Shown in pieces: positions 11,442-22,223 of a DNA stretch of 64,000 nucleotides (positions are counted from its first letter, which is position 1; each line of letters opens with the position of its first letter). The notes beneath the pieces were generated by a model that worked only from the letters and a program-made list of their open reading frames with translations, did not search any database and was not told where the DNA came from. Made by a program: the position numbers and the translations under genes. The stretch lies in NCBI GenBank assembly GCA_964017045.1, contig OZ024802.1, positions 14,560,760-14,624,759 of the forward strand, read 5' to 3'. The stretch is from Omphiscola glabra (taxonomy: Eukaryota; Mollusca; Gastropoda; Lymnaeidae).

Positions 11442-11549
11442 GGGGCTTTCCTTAGCTGTTTCCCTTCCGCATCCCAAAAGTGTCCAAGTGATGATCAATC
11501 ACAAACGGTCGTGTTCACCGGTGAGACACGCATCACGTACTTCACCTTG
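11442..11549 (+). CDS. Candidate upstream coding exon (unverified)
   Basis: A 108-bp open segment (36 codons, phase 0-0). It is preceded by a pyrimidine-rich tract and CAAACATCAG acceptor, and followed by a strong donor TTG|GTGAGT. It would encode a peptide containing SDDQSQTVVFTGETRITYF. Its phase would join correctly to the confident exon at 30500, whose reading frame starts with complete codons before its first ATG. This is a splice-signal argument only. No domain is recognised, the next exon is 19 kb away, and a chance open segment between splice-like signals is quite possible. Transcript data would decide it. Confidence 0.3.
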
Positions 11550-11663
11550 GTGAGTATTCAGGATTTTGTTTTTGTTTTAGGAAACTTATTTTTCTTCATC
11601 ACATTTTTGTGTTTGTTTGTTTGGTTTTATAATGATGTGGGTCCGATGTTCAAAGAATTTTAA

Positions 11664-12162
11664 TATGAAAGTCAACCTCCAGACAACGTAAGTGTGATGA
11701 AGAAAATATCTGTACATCTTTTAAAAATGACCTGGAACTAACCCTACCAAGGCCACACAATAAAACAGCTCTTCTTTAAAATAAACATTTAAAATAAACA
11801 TTTATTCAGTGAATACAACAAGATCTCGACGAAGCAAACCATTTCCGCTGCAGACTTTTATTTACTAACTTTAACTCCAAGAAAGCTAAAAATCTCATCT
11901 TACCATCGCATGATGTTAATCCTTGTTCGGGTACACAAAGACATCACTGGAAAAACCAGATTTTAAAACTTTCTATTTGTTCAATAATTCATCTCAAAAT
12001 CTCAACCTAATTTTTTGCTCCAAATTTTTTTTTAAAAATTTGTTTTTAATTTAATTACTTTAATTTAAAAAAAAAATTAAAAATCAGAAATATTTCCTTC
12101 AGTTTGGAATAATGGGGGACCTCAGTCATACATGCGTTCTTTTCTTTATTCGTCTATTCCCT
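11664..12162. other. AT-rich noncoding DNA
   Basis: Poly-A/T stretches and nothing recognisable. Confidence 0.5.
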
Positions 12163-12363
12163 CTTTCATACATCTATTCTCTCTTTTATATATCTATTCT
12201 CTCTTCTATATATCTATTCTCTCTTTTATATATCTATTCTCTCTTCTATACATCTATTCTCTCTTTTATATATCTATTCTCTCTTCTATACATCTATTCT
12301 CTCTTTTATATATCTATTCTCTCTTCTATACATCTATTCCCTCTTTCATACATCTATTGTCTC
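12163..12363. repeat. 20-bp minisatellite CTATTCTCTCTTYTATAYAT, ~10 copies
   Basis: Ten pyrimidine-rich units alternating between CTCTCTTTTATATATCTATT and CTCTCTTCTATACATCTATT forms. The alternation suggests a 40-bp higher-order unit. Confidence 0.9.
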
Positions 12364-12741
12364 TTTGGTATCAATGTAAATCGCCTGATTCGCAAAGTAA
12401 CCCAAGTTATTGATGATTATTTTAAAGAATTATTTGAGTACCTCACAGTATCTCATTTAGTTATAACCAAAATGAAAATTTTATTTTAAACTTTTTAAGA
12501 GATCTAAAAAATAAGTATAAAAATTAAAAATGTATCTTTTTTGTGTTTTGTGGTTCAAATGTACGAATGATTACAATTAGGACTTAACTTTGTTTTGGGT
12601 GTACAATAGAAATGCGATGTAATTTAGAAATGTTATGTAGAATACAACTATGTTGGATACTATTAAAATTGATTCACCAATACGTGTTGCGATATCATAG
12701 TCATTATAACAGTGCTCCCATGGTAGCCTACTCATATATAT

Positions 12742-13612
12742 CTATCCCTGTGACGCTACAGCCCGTGCAGGGCTTTGGCCTGCCTCATCACTTCCTTCCA
12801 CTCAGACCATCGATCCCTGTGACGCTACATCCCGTGTAGGGCTTTAGCCTGCCTCATCACTTACTTCCACTCAGACCATCGACCCCTTTGACGCTACATC
12901 CCGTGTAGGGCTTTGGCCTGCCTCACCACTTCCTTATACTCAGACCATCTATCCCTGTGACGCTACAGCCCGTGTAGGGCTTTGGCCTGCCTCACCACTT
13001 CCTTCCACTCAGACCATCGATCCCTGTGACGCTACAGCCCGTGTAGGGCTTTAGCCTGCCTCATCACTTCCTTCCACTCAGACCTAACTAATGCTTTTTC
13101 CATGCTTGGATTCCCAACTGCTGTTGATCTTTTCCACTTCATATATCCAACTAAGCATGATTTCCCTTGGAGCCGTTTTCCTCTGGGGTTTTGGTGATGT
13201 ACCCTCTTCACGCCTCTGTCATTTGGTATTCTTTCCTAAGTGCCGCCCCCCCCCCCCCAGCCTAGCCTACCCTTTTTTATTTCTGCTACTAGCGTAGGAT
13301 CCTGATATGGACTATACAATTCATGGTTCGTTCGTATTCTCCATCCATATTCATGTTTTGTTGGTCCGTATATTTTCCTGAGAATTTTCCTCGTCCATGT
13401 GGTTAATAGGTTTTCTGCCATTTTTGTTAGGGTCCAAGTTTCACTTGCATATGTTACAACTGGTCTGATTATAGTTTTATATATAGTTTTCTTTGTTTCT
13501 CTTGTAATGTTTTTACTTTTGAGTATTTCCTGACAACTGAAGTATGCCCTGTTTTCGGCTGATATTCTTTCTTTTGTTTCTGTTAGTAATTCAGTTCTTT
13601 TATTTAATAATG
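12742..13612 (-). mobile_element. LINE 3' fragment with a tandemly amplified terminus
   Basis: The right part (13081-13612) matches the LINE copy at 3183-4645 and on the minus strand encodes TRKILRKIYGPTKHEYGWRI at about 13300-13400. A 15-bp poly-C tract interrupts it near 13243-13258. The left part (about 12742-13080) holds five tandem copies of the last ~65-70 bp of the element ('CTGTGACGCTACAGCCCGTG ... CACTCAGACC'). The extreme 3' end has therefore been multiplied in place. Confidence 0.85.
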
Positions 13613-14026
13613 TGGTGAGTCTTGAGCCTATTTGATAAGTGTCTGTAAAGTATAACTCTAAATTATTTGATCGTGGTGAGTCTTGAGTCTATTTGATAAT
13701 AATTTTTATACCATTACTGTAGACCATTCTCATCATTGTTGAAAATCTTTCTTCCCTCAAATGGTCAAACACTTACAAGCCAAGGATTTTTGTTAATCCT
13801 CCAGTTGAGACATCCCATTTTGTTTCGCTTGCAAACATTGTACGATGACATCTTTTTGACCTGTGGACATCCTCATGGTTTTATGGACCTTAACGGACAG
13901 TTCAGTTTAGGTCGAATGTTTACGGACTGTCAGCGACATTGAGCTGTTCTGCCTTAAGCAGTCGCCCCCATTAGGTTCACCTGTGCGTAGACACAGTTTG
14001 CGGTTCGCCGACCACTGGACTATCAT
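13613..14026. other. No gene recognised
   Basis: A short direct repeat (GTGGTGAGTCTTGAG at 13613 and 13674) and otherwise unremarkable sequence. Confidence 0.5.
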
Positions 14027-14258
14027 AGTGGCGCCCATATTTCGATGCCCCACTTGGACTAATTCACAGTGGCGCCCATATTTCGACGCCCCACTTGACA
14101 AATTCATAGTGTCGCCCATATTTCGACGCCCCACTTGGATAAATTCATAGTGGCGCCCATATTTCGACGCCCCACTTGGACAAATTCATAGTGGCGCCCA
14201 TATTTCGACGCCCCACTTGGACAAATTCATAGTGGCGCCCATATTTCGACACCCCACC
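14027..14258. repeat. 41-bp minisatellite, ~6 copies
   Basis: Units carrying AGTGGCGCCCATATTTCGAC and GCCCCACTTGGACAAATTC. A 1-bp deletion occurs in one copy (CTTGACAA). Confidence 0.9.
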
Positions 14259-14847
14259 TATAACAGCGAGGATTGTTTACAACGCTTTAATTGTTCGGCC
14301 TTCATTAAAGCAGCCATCTTGTCCAACACTTCAGAGCTCTCTTGTTTTCGACAAGTGTTTCTCTATTTTAATACTTTTGCTGTGGACTAGATAAAAGACG
14401 ACACACAAATGATCCACTGATAAGTACCTGACGTAAGGAAATGCCCCACTCGGGCGTTAGGTACAATGGCAATGTGAACACCCCTTCTAAGAATGGAGGT
14501 AATCTTTGGAGATCAGCAGCCGTGATCGGGGTCAAGGTCAAGGTCACCAAACGTCGAGGATTATATAATTACACTTATACATCTACATGCACCGTAGCAG
14601 CCTGGTTCCCAATCCATGCGATCTGAATGGGGTCCCGGATGCTTTGCTAAGGTGTTGCTGTATGAAGCAGTGAATTTTGAAGATTAAAAAAAAATATTAT
14701 TGCATAGAAATTTTCATTTTAAATCTGTGTGTAATTTGTTTTTTGGAATAAAACATAATATTTTGTCCGTTTTCCATTGAATTTTATCGAAAAGGATTCA
14801 TCTTTATTGGGTCAGGGTCTGGACTCAAAAGAGGTTTGGAGTGAATC
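14259..14847. other. No gene recognised
   Basis: Mixed composition. Short open frames on both strands at 14368-14626 show no family signature. Confidence 0.5.
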
Positions 14848-15645
14848 TGTGTATCATGTAAGAGCCCCATCCTCCTGCCTGACTGGAACTTGTGTATCAT
14901 GTAAGACCCCCATCCTCCTGCCTGACTGGAACTTGTGTATCATGTAAGACCCCCATCCTCCTGCCTGACTGGAACTTGTGTATCATGTAAGACCCCCATC
15001 CTCCTGCCTGACTGGAACTTGTGTATCATGTAAGACCCCCATCCTCCTGCCTGAAACTTGTGTATCATGTAAGACCCCCATCCTCCTGCCTGACTGGAAC
15101 TTGTGTATCATGTAAGACCCCCATCCTCCTGCCTGAAACTTGTGTATCATGTAAGACCCCCATCCTCCTGCCTGACTGGAACTTGTGTATCATGTAAGAC
15201 CCCCATCCTCCTGCCTGAAACTTGTGTATCATGTAAGAGCTCCCTCCACCTGCCTGACAGGAACCTGTGCATCATGTACGAACTCCCTCCCCACTGCCTC
15301 AAAGGAACATGTGTATCATGTAAGAGTTACCTGCCGCTGCGTGACTGGAACTTGTGTATCGTTTACGAACTCCCACCCCCTTGCCTAAAATGAACCTGTG
15401 TATCATGTAAGAGTTACCTGCCCCTGCGTGACTGGAACTTGTGTATCGTTTACGAACTCCCACCCCCCTTGCCTAAAAGGAACCTGTGTATCATGTAAGA
15501 GTTACCTGCCCCTGCGTGACTGGAACTTGTGTATCGTTTACGAACTCCCACCCCCCTTGCCTAAAAGGAACCTGTGTATCATGTAAGAGTTACCTGCCCC
15601 TGCCTGACTGGAACCTTTGTATCATGTTACAGCTCACTCCCCCCA
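14848..15645. repeat. 44-bp minisatellite with an 88-bp higher-order part
   Basis: The left half (to about 15230) is made of 44-bp units TGTGTATCATGTAAGACCCC + CATCCTCCTGCCTGACTGGAACTT. Some units lack a 9-bp GACTGGAAC-like piece (35-bp units). The right half alternates two diverged 44-mers, one with ATCATGTAAGAGTTACCTGC and one with ATCGTTTACGAACTCCCACC. This gives an 88-bp higher-order repeat repeated about three times almost identically. Confidence 0.92.
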
Positions 15646-15698
15646 GGCTTACAATGTCATATATTAAGCTCGATGTTCTTGACATATCCTTCAGGTTC

Positions 15699-15866
15699 AC
15701 TCGTCTGTCTGTCTACTGATAGACGCGTCTGTCTGTCTACTAATGGACTCGTCTGGTTGTCTACTGATAGACGCGTCTGTCTGTCTACTAATGGACTCGT
15801 CTGGTTGTCTACTGATGGACCCGTCTTTCTGTCTACTAATGGACTCGTCGGTCTGTCTACTGATGG
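15699..15866. repeat. 24-bp minisatellite with 48-bp alternation
   Basis: Seven units alternating GTCTACTGATAGACGCGTCT and GTCTACTAATGGACTCGTCT. The reverse strand reads an SISRQTD/VDRQT-like peptide as a by-product. Confidence 0.9.
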
Positions 15867-16017
15867 CCAAAAGACACTTTGGCAAAGGTCTGCATCTTGT
15901 ACGGATTGTGTATTCCACAAGCGTTTCAATGGAATTATACAAATATTCACTAATGTATTATTTTAGTGGTTTCCTCTCAGTTCTATACTTTAAATCAGTT
16001 TTTTCCTAGCCTTTGGT

Positions 16018-16416
16018 GAGAGGCGGCCTTCCAGATCTTGTGAGGCGGCATATCAGATCTTGTGAGGCGGCATATCAGATCTTGTGAGGCGGCATATCAG
16101 ATCTTGTGAGGCGGCATATCAGATCTTGTGAGGCGGCATATCAGATCTTGTGAGGCGGCATATCAGATCATGTGAGGCGGCATATCAGATCTTGTGAGGC
16201 GGCATATCAGAGCATGTGAGGCGGCATATCAGATCTTGTGAGGCGGCATATCAGATCTTGTGAGGCGGCATATCAGATCTTGTGAGGCGGCATATCAGAT
16301 CTTGTGAGGCGGCATATCAGATCTTGTGCGGCGGCATATCAGATCTTGTGAGGCGGCATATCAGATCTTGTGAGGCGGCATATCAGAGCATGAGAGGCGG
16401 CATATCAGAGCTTGTG
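16018..16416. repeat. 22-bp minisatellite GAGGCGGCATATCAGATCTTGT, 18 copies
   Basis: Eighteen copies of a 22-bp unit (GAGGCGGCATATCAGATCTT plus GT) with very few substitutions. Each intact unit contains AGATCT, a BglII palindrome. Confidence 0.95.
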
Positions 16417-17155
16417 TAATAAATGTTAGTATGCATATTTTAATTCAACAAGAACATCTTAGTCTACGGAATGAGTAGTGAGTTTATTTTCTAGGTTCTT
16501 TAGAACTCTTTTAATGCGATAATATGGACGTTTTTCGACGGTGGCACTGCAATATTTTCGCCAGGGGAAGTCGTTGAGTTTATTGATCCAAGACAATGCA
16601 TCTCTCGGGCATAAAGTTGGATTTCTCTTAGAGAAGCCTCGAGTTATGCAACCGTTTCGCATCGGTTAGCGAGTCGCGTTTCTGAGAAGTGTCCCCGGGA
16701 ATCATTTATTGACCTTGACTTTCTGAGACCTTTATATAAAGTTAAAGGTCTAACCTTCACATACCTCCACCCACCGACCAACCACCTCCACCTTTGAACA
16801 AACAAAGAAATTTCATTTTTGTCGCCATTCGTAGAATTCTATGTTTGTGTCAGTTAAAGAAAAAAAAAATCATCACAAAGAATTCACATTATTATCAAAT
16901 CGTTCACCTTCATCTTCCCAGAATGCCAAGAAATCTATATCCCAACTTCCTGTTTGAAACAGCCAATCACTATCGATCAATGCGAGTTATATTTCAAGCT
17001 GTTTTCAGAATCACAAACTAAATGTGTTTGCTGTATGTGTTTGCTGTATGTATTTGCTGTATGTGTTTGCTGTATGTGTTTGCTGTTACAGTTGTCGACA
17101 TCAGTTTGGTGGCGTGCGAAATTCTGGATTAACGATAAATTTCTGATCAGGGACA
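16417..17155. other. No gene recognised
   Basis: Contains a short (TGTATGTGTTTGC)n run at 17025-17090. The 67-codon minus-strand frame at 16459-16662 matches nothing known. Confidence 0.5.
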
Positions 17156-18267
17156 GAACCATTTGATGTAAGTTACGTGAGTTGAGAACCATTTGATGTA
17201 CGTCACGTGAGTTCAGAACCATTTGATGTCTGTCACGTGAGTTTAGAACCATTTGGTGTAAGTCACGTGAGTTGAGAACCATTTGATGTACGTCACGTGA
17301 GTTCAGAACCATTTGATGTCTGTCACGTGAGTTCAGAACCATTTGGTGTAAGTCACGTGAGTTGAGAACCTTTTGATGTCTGTCACGTGAGTTAATAACA
17401 ATTTGATGTCTGTCACGTGAGTTGAGAACATTTTGATGTAAGTCACGTGAGTTGAGAACCTTTTGATGTCTGTCACGTGAGTTGAGAACCATTTGATGTA
17501 ATTCACGTGAGTTCAGAACCATTTGATGTAAGACACGTGAGTTGAGAACCTTTTGATGTCTGTCACGTGAGTTTAGAACCATTTGATGTGTGTCACGTGA
17601 GTTCAGAACCATTTGATGTCTGTCTCGTGAGTTCAGAACCATTTGATGTCTGTCACGTGAGTTCAGAACCATTTGATGTGTGTCACGTGAGTTCAGAACC
17701 ATTTTATGTGTGTCACGTGAGTTCAGAACCATTTGATGTCTGTCACGTGAGTTCAGAACCATTTGATGTGTGTCACGTGAGTTCAGAACCATTTGATGTG
17801 TGTCACGTGAGTTCAGAACCATTTGATGTGTGTCAAGTAAGTTCAGAACCATTTGATGTCTGTCACGTGAGTTCAGAACCATTTGATGTGTGTCACGTGA
17901 GTTCAGAACCATTTGATGTGTGTCACGTGAGTTCAGAACCATTTGATGTAAGACACGTGAGTTGAGAACCTTTTGATGTCTGTCACGTGAGTTCAGAACC
18001 ATTTGATGTCTGTCTCGTGAGTTCAGAACCATTTGATGTGTGTCACGTGAGTTCAGAACCATTTGATGTGTGTCACGTGAGTTCAGAACCATTTGATGTG
18101 TGTCACGTGAGTTCAGAACCATTTGATGTAAGACACGTGAGTTGAGAACCTTTTGATGTCTGTCACGTGAGTTCAGAACCATTTGATGTCTGTCACGTGA
18201 GTTCAGAACCATTTGATGTGTGTCACGTGAGTTCAGAACCATTTGATGTCTGTCACGTGAGTTCAGT
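17156..18267. repeat. 30-bp minisatellite with E-box palindromes, 37 copies
   Basis: Thirty-seven units of 30 bp: GTTCAGAACCATTTGATGTC followed by TGTCACGTGA. I count 30 exact TCACGTGA octamers and 3 further ACACGTGA, so 33 CACGTG E-boxes in 1.1 kb. The minus strand stays open for 421 codons (QMVLNSRDTH repeats), running out of the array at its left end. Segments marked by TAAGACACGTGAGTTGAG recur at 17528, 17948 and 18128, showing block duplication inside the array. Confidence 0.95.
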
Positions 18268-18662
18268 AAACATTCTTATTACATTGAATACTGTATACAA
18301 ATAAGACATCTATTCCTTTAAATTAAACTGTTTGGCTGTGTGTCTAGACAAAGAGATACAGAGAGAGGCTAATGACATCACACTGCTCAGAGACAAAGAT
18401 GGAGAATAAAGACATCACCAAAATATGACGACATTGTCTGTGGAGAATTGTTTCAGCGCCAAGAAATGTTGTTTTTTTATACTATTGTTTTATATTTGAC
18501 CCCGGCCCCCTTTTTTCACACTAAAAAAAAAAATTCTCAAACCTAAAATTTCGAAATGCTAATTCTGAATAGTTTGATTAAAGCGAAAATTTATTGCATT
18601 AAGTTTCATGATTTTTTAATTGATTTTCTATATGTGGCTACCAATTATACATTTATGGGGAG
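18268..18662. other. No gene recognised
   Basis: AT-rich sequence between two arrays. Confidence 0.5.
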
Positions 18663-19130
18663 TTGGAACTGTTGGACCGTTCAACTGTTGGACCGTTGAG
18701 CTGTTGGACCGTTGGACTGTTGGACTGTTGAACTTTTGGACCGTTGAACTTTTGGAGCATTGAACTGTTGGACCGTTAACTTTTGGACCGTTAACTTTTG
18801 GACTGTTGAACTTTTGGAGCATTGAACTGTTGGACCGTTGAACTTTTGGACCGTTGAACTGTTGGAGCATTGAACTGTTGGACCGTTAACTTTTGGACTG
18901 TTGAACTTTTGGAGCATTGAACTGTTGGACCGTTGAACTTTTGGACTGTTGAACCGTTGGGTCGTTTAACTGTTGGACTGTTGAACATTTGGACTGTTAA
19001 ACTTTTGGACTATTGTACTTTTGGACTGTTGAACTATTGGACTGTTGAACTTTTTGACTGTTGAACTGTGGGACCGTTGAAATTTTGGACCGTTGAACTT
19101 TTGGACTGTTGAACAGTTGGACTGTTGAAC
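18663..19130. repeat. ~16-18 bp degenerate minisatellite (TTGGACCGTTGAACT)
   Basis: Irregular units combining TTGGACCGTTGAAC, TTGGACTGTTGAAC, TTTTGGAGCATTGAACTG and TTAACTTTTGGAC. The unit length varies, so the minus-strand frames (QRSNSSTVQ-type peptide) are by-products. Confidence 0.9.
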
Positions 19131-19431
19131 TGTGTAATCTTATTTTGTCATCGCTCTGTGATAAACGTGAATTTGTTATCATCAACCCTGTACGCAAAAT
19201 TTCTTTAATAAGTGTATACATGCGATGCACTTCTTTATCGTGGGATGAGGTGCACTAACAGATCCAAGAGTGCGCACCATCGTGCATCATTTAAAATTAT
19301 TTTACTGTTTAAAGAAACACCCACGTGACTTGCCAATCATTTTGAGCACAGACTAGTGTAACCCGAAATTATGATTTTTGTAGGGAAAAAATGAAATTGT
19401 GATAAAAAAATAATAAATGATCTCGCTATGT
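19131..19431. other. No gene recognised
   Basis: AT-rich. May belong to the dispersed element whose recognised part begins at 19432. Confidence 0.4.
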
Positions 19432-19540
19432 ATGTATGGCTGTAACACTGTGCTCAATAGGCGCGCAAAACGAAATTCCAAGAAGTTGGCACTAATTGGG
19501 ATTCTTATTAAGCGCGTTATTTGAATGCATGTTTTGTCAT
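19432..19540 (-). repeat. Dispersed repeat family copy (minus orientation)
   Basis: Its reverse complement contains ATGCATTCAAATAACGCGC, AAGAATCCCAATTAGTGC, AACTTCTTGGAATTTCG, GCGCGCCTATTGAGCACAG and TGTTACAGCC. These phrases occur in the same order in copies at 30764-30915 and 31652-31769. The element class is unknown. Confidence 0.75.
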
Positions 19541-20225
19541 GTAACTTTAGTTCATGGGAATTTCAGACATTGCCGCGACATTTTTGGCGGGGTTAATTTA
19601 GTGTACATACAATCAACAAACACAACGATATATTATTATGATGTAAATATTTTTAACAAAATTTTAAAGTAAATACAATTTTTAAAAAACACAGTCGTAG
19701 ATTGTTGGCATTTTTTGAATGCAGATAACAACTGGAGTCTATGGAAAAAACATAATTTTTTAAATATGTTTTTGAAGTCATAGCAGCCTGCACACCTCAT
19801 CTGTTTCAGAACTTTTAGTGTCATACTAATGAGTGTTTGTCCCGCGATAAAGCTTTCAGGTATTTGTGTAAATAAGACAATATAATTTCAGCTTTCATAA
19901 TGATTAACTCAACAAGTTTGTAATTTACCTATTTTAGAAGATTTTAACCTTCCTCCTATCTCAATGTAAATTGTTAATTCCTAATGTGTTAATATCAGTT
20001 CGAAGTTGTTTGCAAATTTATGTCAACTAAAACCATTTTAAAAGGGGATTTTTGTACATTTCCAAACAAGGCATTGATTTTTTAATATTTTTTTTAAAGC
20101 TGTGCGCCTAAATTTGATAACTTCTTCCAAAGTATCTTTTGCTAAATAGGCGATGAGTCTTAAAGATCATCCAACTCATTCTCCCCTTGTCCCTAAAATA
20201 TATCCTAGGTCTCTCTTTTGTCTTC
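19541..20225. other. AT-rich noncoding DNA
   Basis: Nothing recognisable. Confidence 0.5.
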
Positions 20226-21536
20226 ACTAATCCACCCCATCCCACTAATCCACACGATCCCATTAATCCACCCCATCTCACTAATCCACCCGATCCCACT
20301 AATCCAACCCGTCTTACTAATCCACCCCATCCTACTAATCCCCACTATCCCACTAATCCACCCCATCCCACTAATCCACATATCCCACTAATCCAACCCA
20401 TCCCACTAATATACCCAATCCACTAATCCAACCCATCCCTCTAATCCACCCCATCCCACTAATCCACCTTATCCCTATAAACCAACCCATCCCACTAATC
20501 TACCCCATCCCACTAATCCACTCCATCCCACTAATCCACCATATCCCTTTAAACCAACCCATCCCACTAATCTACCCCATCCCACTAATCCAAACCCTTC
20601 CCACTAATATACCCCATCCATTAATCCAACCCATCCCTCTAATCCACCCTATACTACTAATCCACCCCATCCTACTAATCCACCCCATCCCACTAATCCA
20701 TCCCATCCCACTAATCCACATATCACACTAATCCAACCCATCCCACTAATATACCCAATCCACTAATCCAACCCATCCCTCTAATCCACCCCATCCCACT
20801 AATCTACCGTATCCCTTTAAACCAACCCATCCCACTAATCTACCCCATCCCACTAATCCACACAATCCTACTAATCCACACTTTCCCACTAATCCACTCC
20901 ATCCCACTAATCCACAATATCCCTTTAAACCAACCCATCCCACTAATCTACCCCATCCCACTAATCCAACACATCCTACTAATATACCCCATCCATTAAT
21001 CCAACCCATCCCTCTAATCCACCCTATACTACTAATCCACCCCATCCTACTAATCCACCCATCACAATAATCCATCCCATCTAACTAATCCAGCCTTCCC
21101 ACTAATCCAACCCATCTTACTAATTCAGACAGCCCACTAATCTACCCCATCCCACTAATCCAACCTATCCCACTAATCTTCCCCATCCCACTAATTCAAC
21201 CCATCCCACTAATCTACCCCATCCCACTAATCCAACCCATCCACTAATCTACCCCATCCTAATAATCCAACCCATCCACTAATCTACACCATCCCACTAA
21301 TCCAACCCATTCCTCTAATCCACCCCATCCCACTAATCCACCCTAGCCTACTAATCCACCCCATCCTACTAATCCACCCTATCCCACTAATCCATCCCAC
21401 CCCACTTATCCAGCCTTCATACTAATCCAACCCATCTTACTAATCCAGCCAGCCCACTAATCTACCCCATCCCACTAATCCAACCTATCCCACTAATCTA
21501 GCCCATCCCACTAATCTACCCCATCCCACTAATCAC
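20226..21536. repeat. ~18-bp minisatellite (CCCACTAATCCACCCCAT), ~70 copies
   Basis: A 1.3-kb array of CCATCCCACTAATCCACC-like units, many of 16-20 bp, in numerous variants (CTAATCTACCCC, CTTTAAACCAACCC, AATATACCC). Larger blocks recur: the run around 20370-20660 is closely repeated at about 20720-21020, indicating a higher-order unit of roughly 350 bp. Confidence 0.93.
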
Positions 21537-21727
21537 GTAAAATTTATGTTGATTTATAATGAAATAAATGTTTGACCAGTTTTAATAATTTTTTAATATG
21601 GACTTTCTAAAATAAAACTTACGCCCTAACCCATCGGTCCTGACCCTAACCAAAACTTCCTTTATCACTTGCCCAAATGACCTGTGACCCAAAGGCTGTG
21701 AAACATATTTTATTATACGCTATATGT

Positions 21728-21990
21728 CATGGTGGGATCAAACAATGTATCAGTCAATCGTGGTGTGATCACACATTAAATTGGTCAATCATGGTGTGAT
21801 CAAACATTAAATTGGTCAATCATGGTGTCATCAAACATTAAATTGGTCAATCATGGTGTGATCAAACATTAAACTGGATAATCTTGGTTTGATCATACAA
21901 TACATTGGTCAGTCTTGGTGTGATCAAACACGGAAGAGGTCAAAAGGGTCTGATCAGAAATTTGATGGTCAAACAAGGTGTGATTGGAGA
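21728..21990. repeat. 31-bp minisatellite, ~6-8 diverging copies
   Basis: Units with CAATCATGGTGTGATCAAAC + ATTAAATTGGT. Copies are near-identical in the middle and decay to the right. Confidence 0.88.
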
Positions 21991-22059
21991 AACCAGAATA
22001 TGATCCATTTATAGAACAAAAGTAAAACCATATAGATAGAATGAGGTCATCATTTTGGA

Positions 22060-22223
22060 CAGTGACGTATTTATTAGGGTGCGGAAAAGGGGGGGGCGAT
22101 CCACCCCCCGGGCGACACTTTCTTACTTTATACTTGGGAGCGTTATTTTTTGTCCAACTGTTCGAGGAAAGGGGGGCAGCAAAAAAGCTTGGCCCCCTCG
22201 CCTCAACCCTAGCTAGGCCACTG
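22060..22223. mobile_element. hAT-like MITE (CAGTGACGTA...TAGGCCACTG)
   Basis: Starts CAGTGACGTATTTATTAGGG and ends CCCTAGCTAGGCCACTG. Flanking 8-mers ATTTTGGA and ATATTGCA agree at six positions, consistent with an aged hAT target-site duplication. The interior contains GCCCCCC/GGGGGG runs and no transposase. Confidence 0.65.

Noticed and set aside
13736..14134. Short frames on both strands around the 41-bp array
   Set aside because: Partly read through the array; no domain.
16977..18242. 421-codon minus-strand frame
   Set aside because: It is read through the 30-bp E-box array and past its left end. The 30-bp period keeps the frame open automatically.
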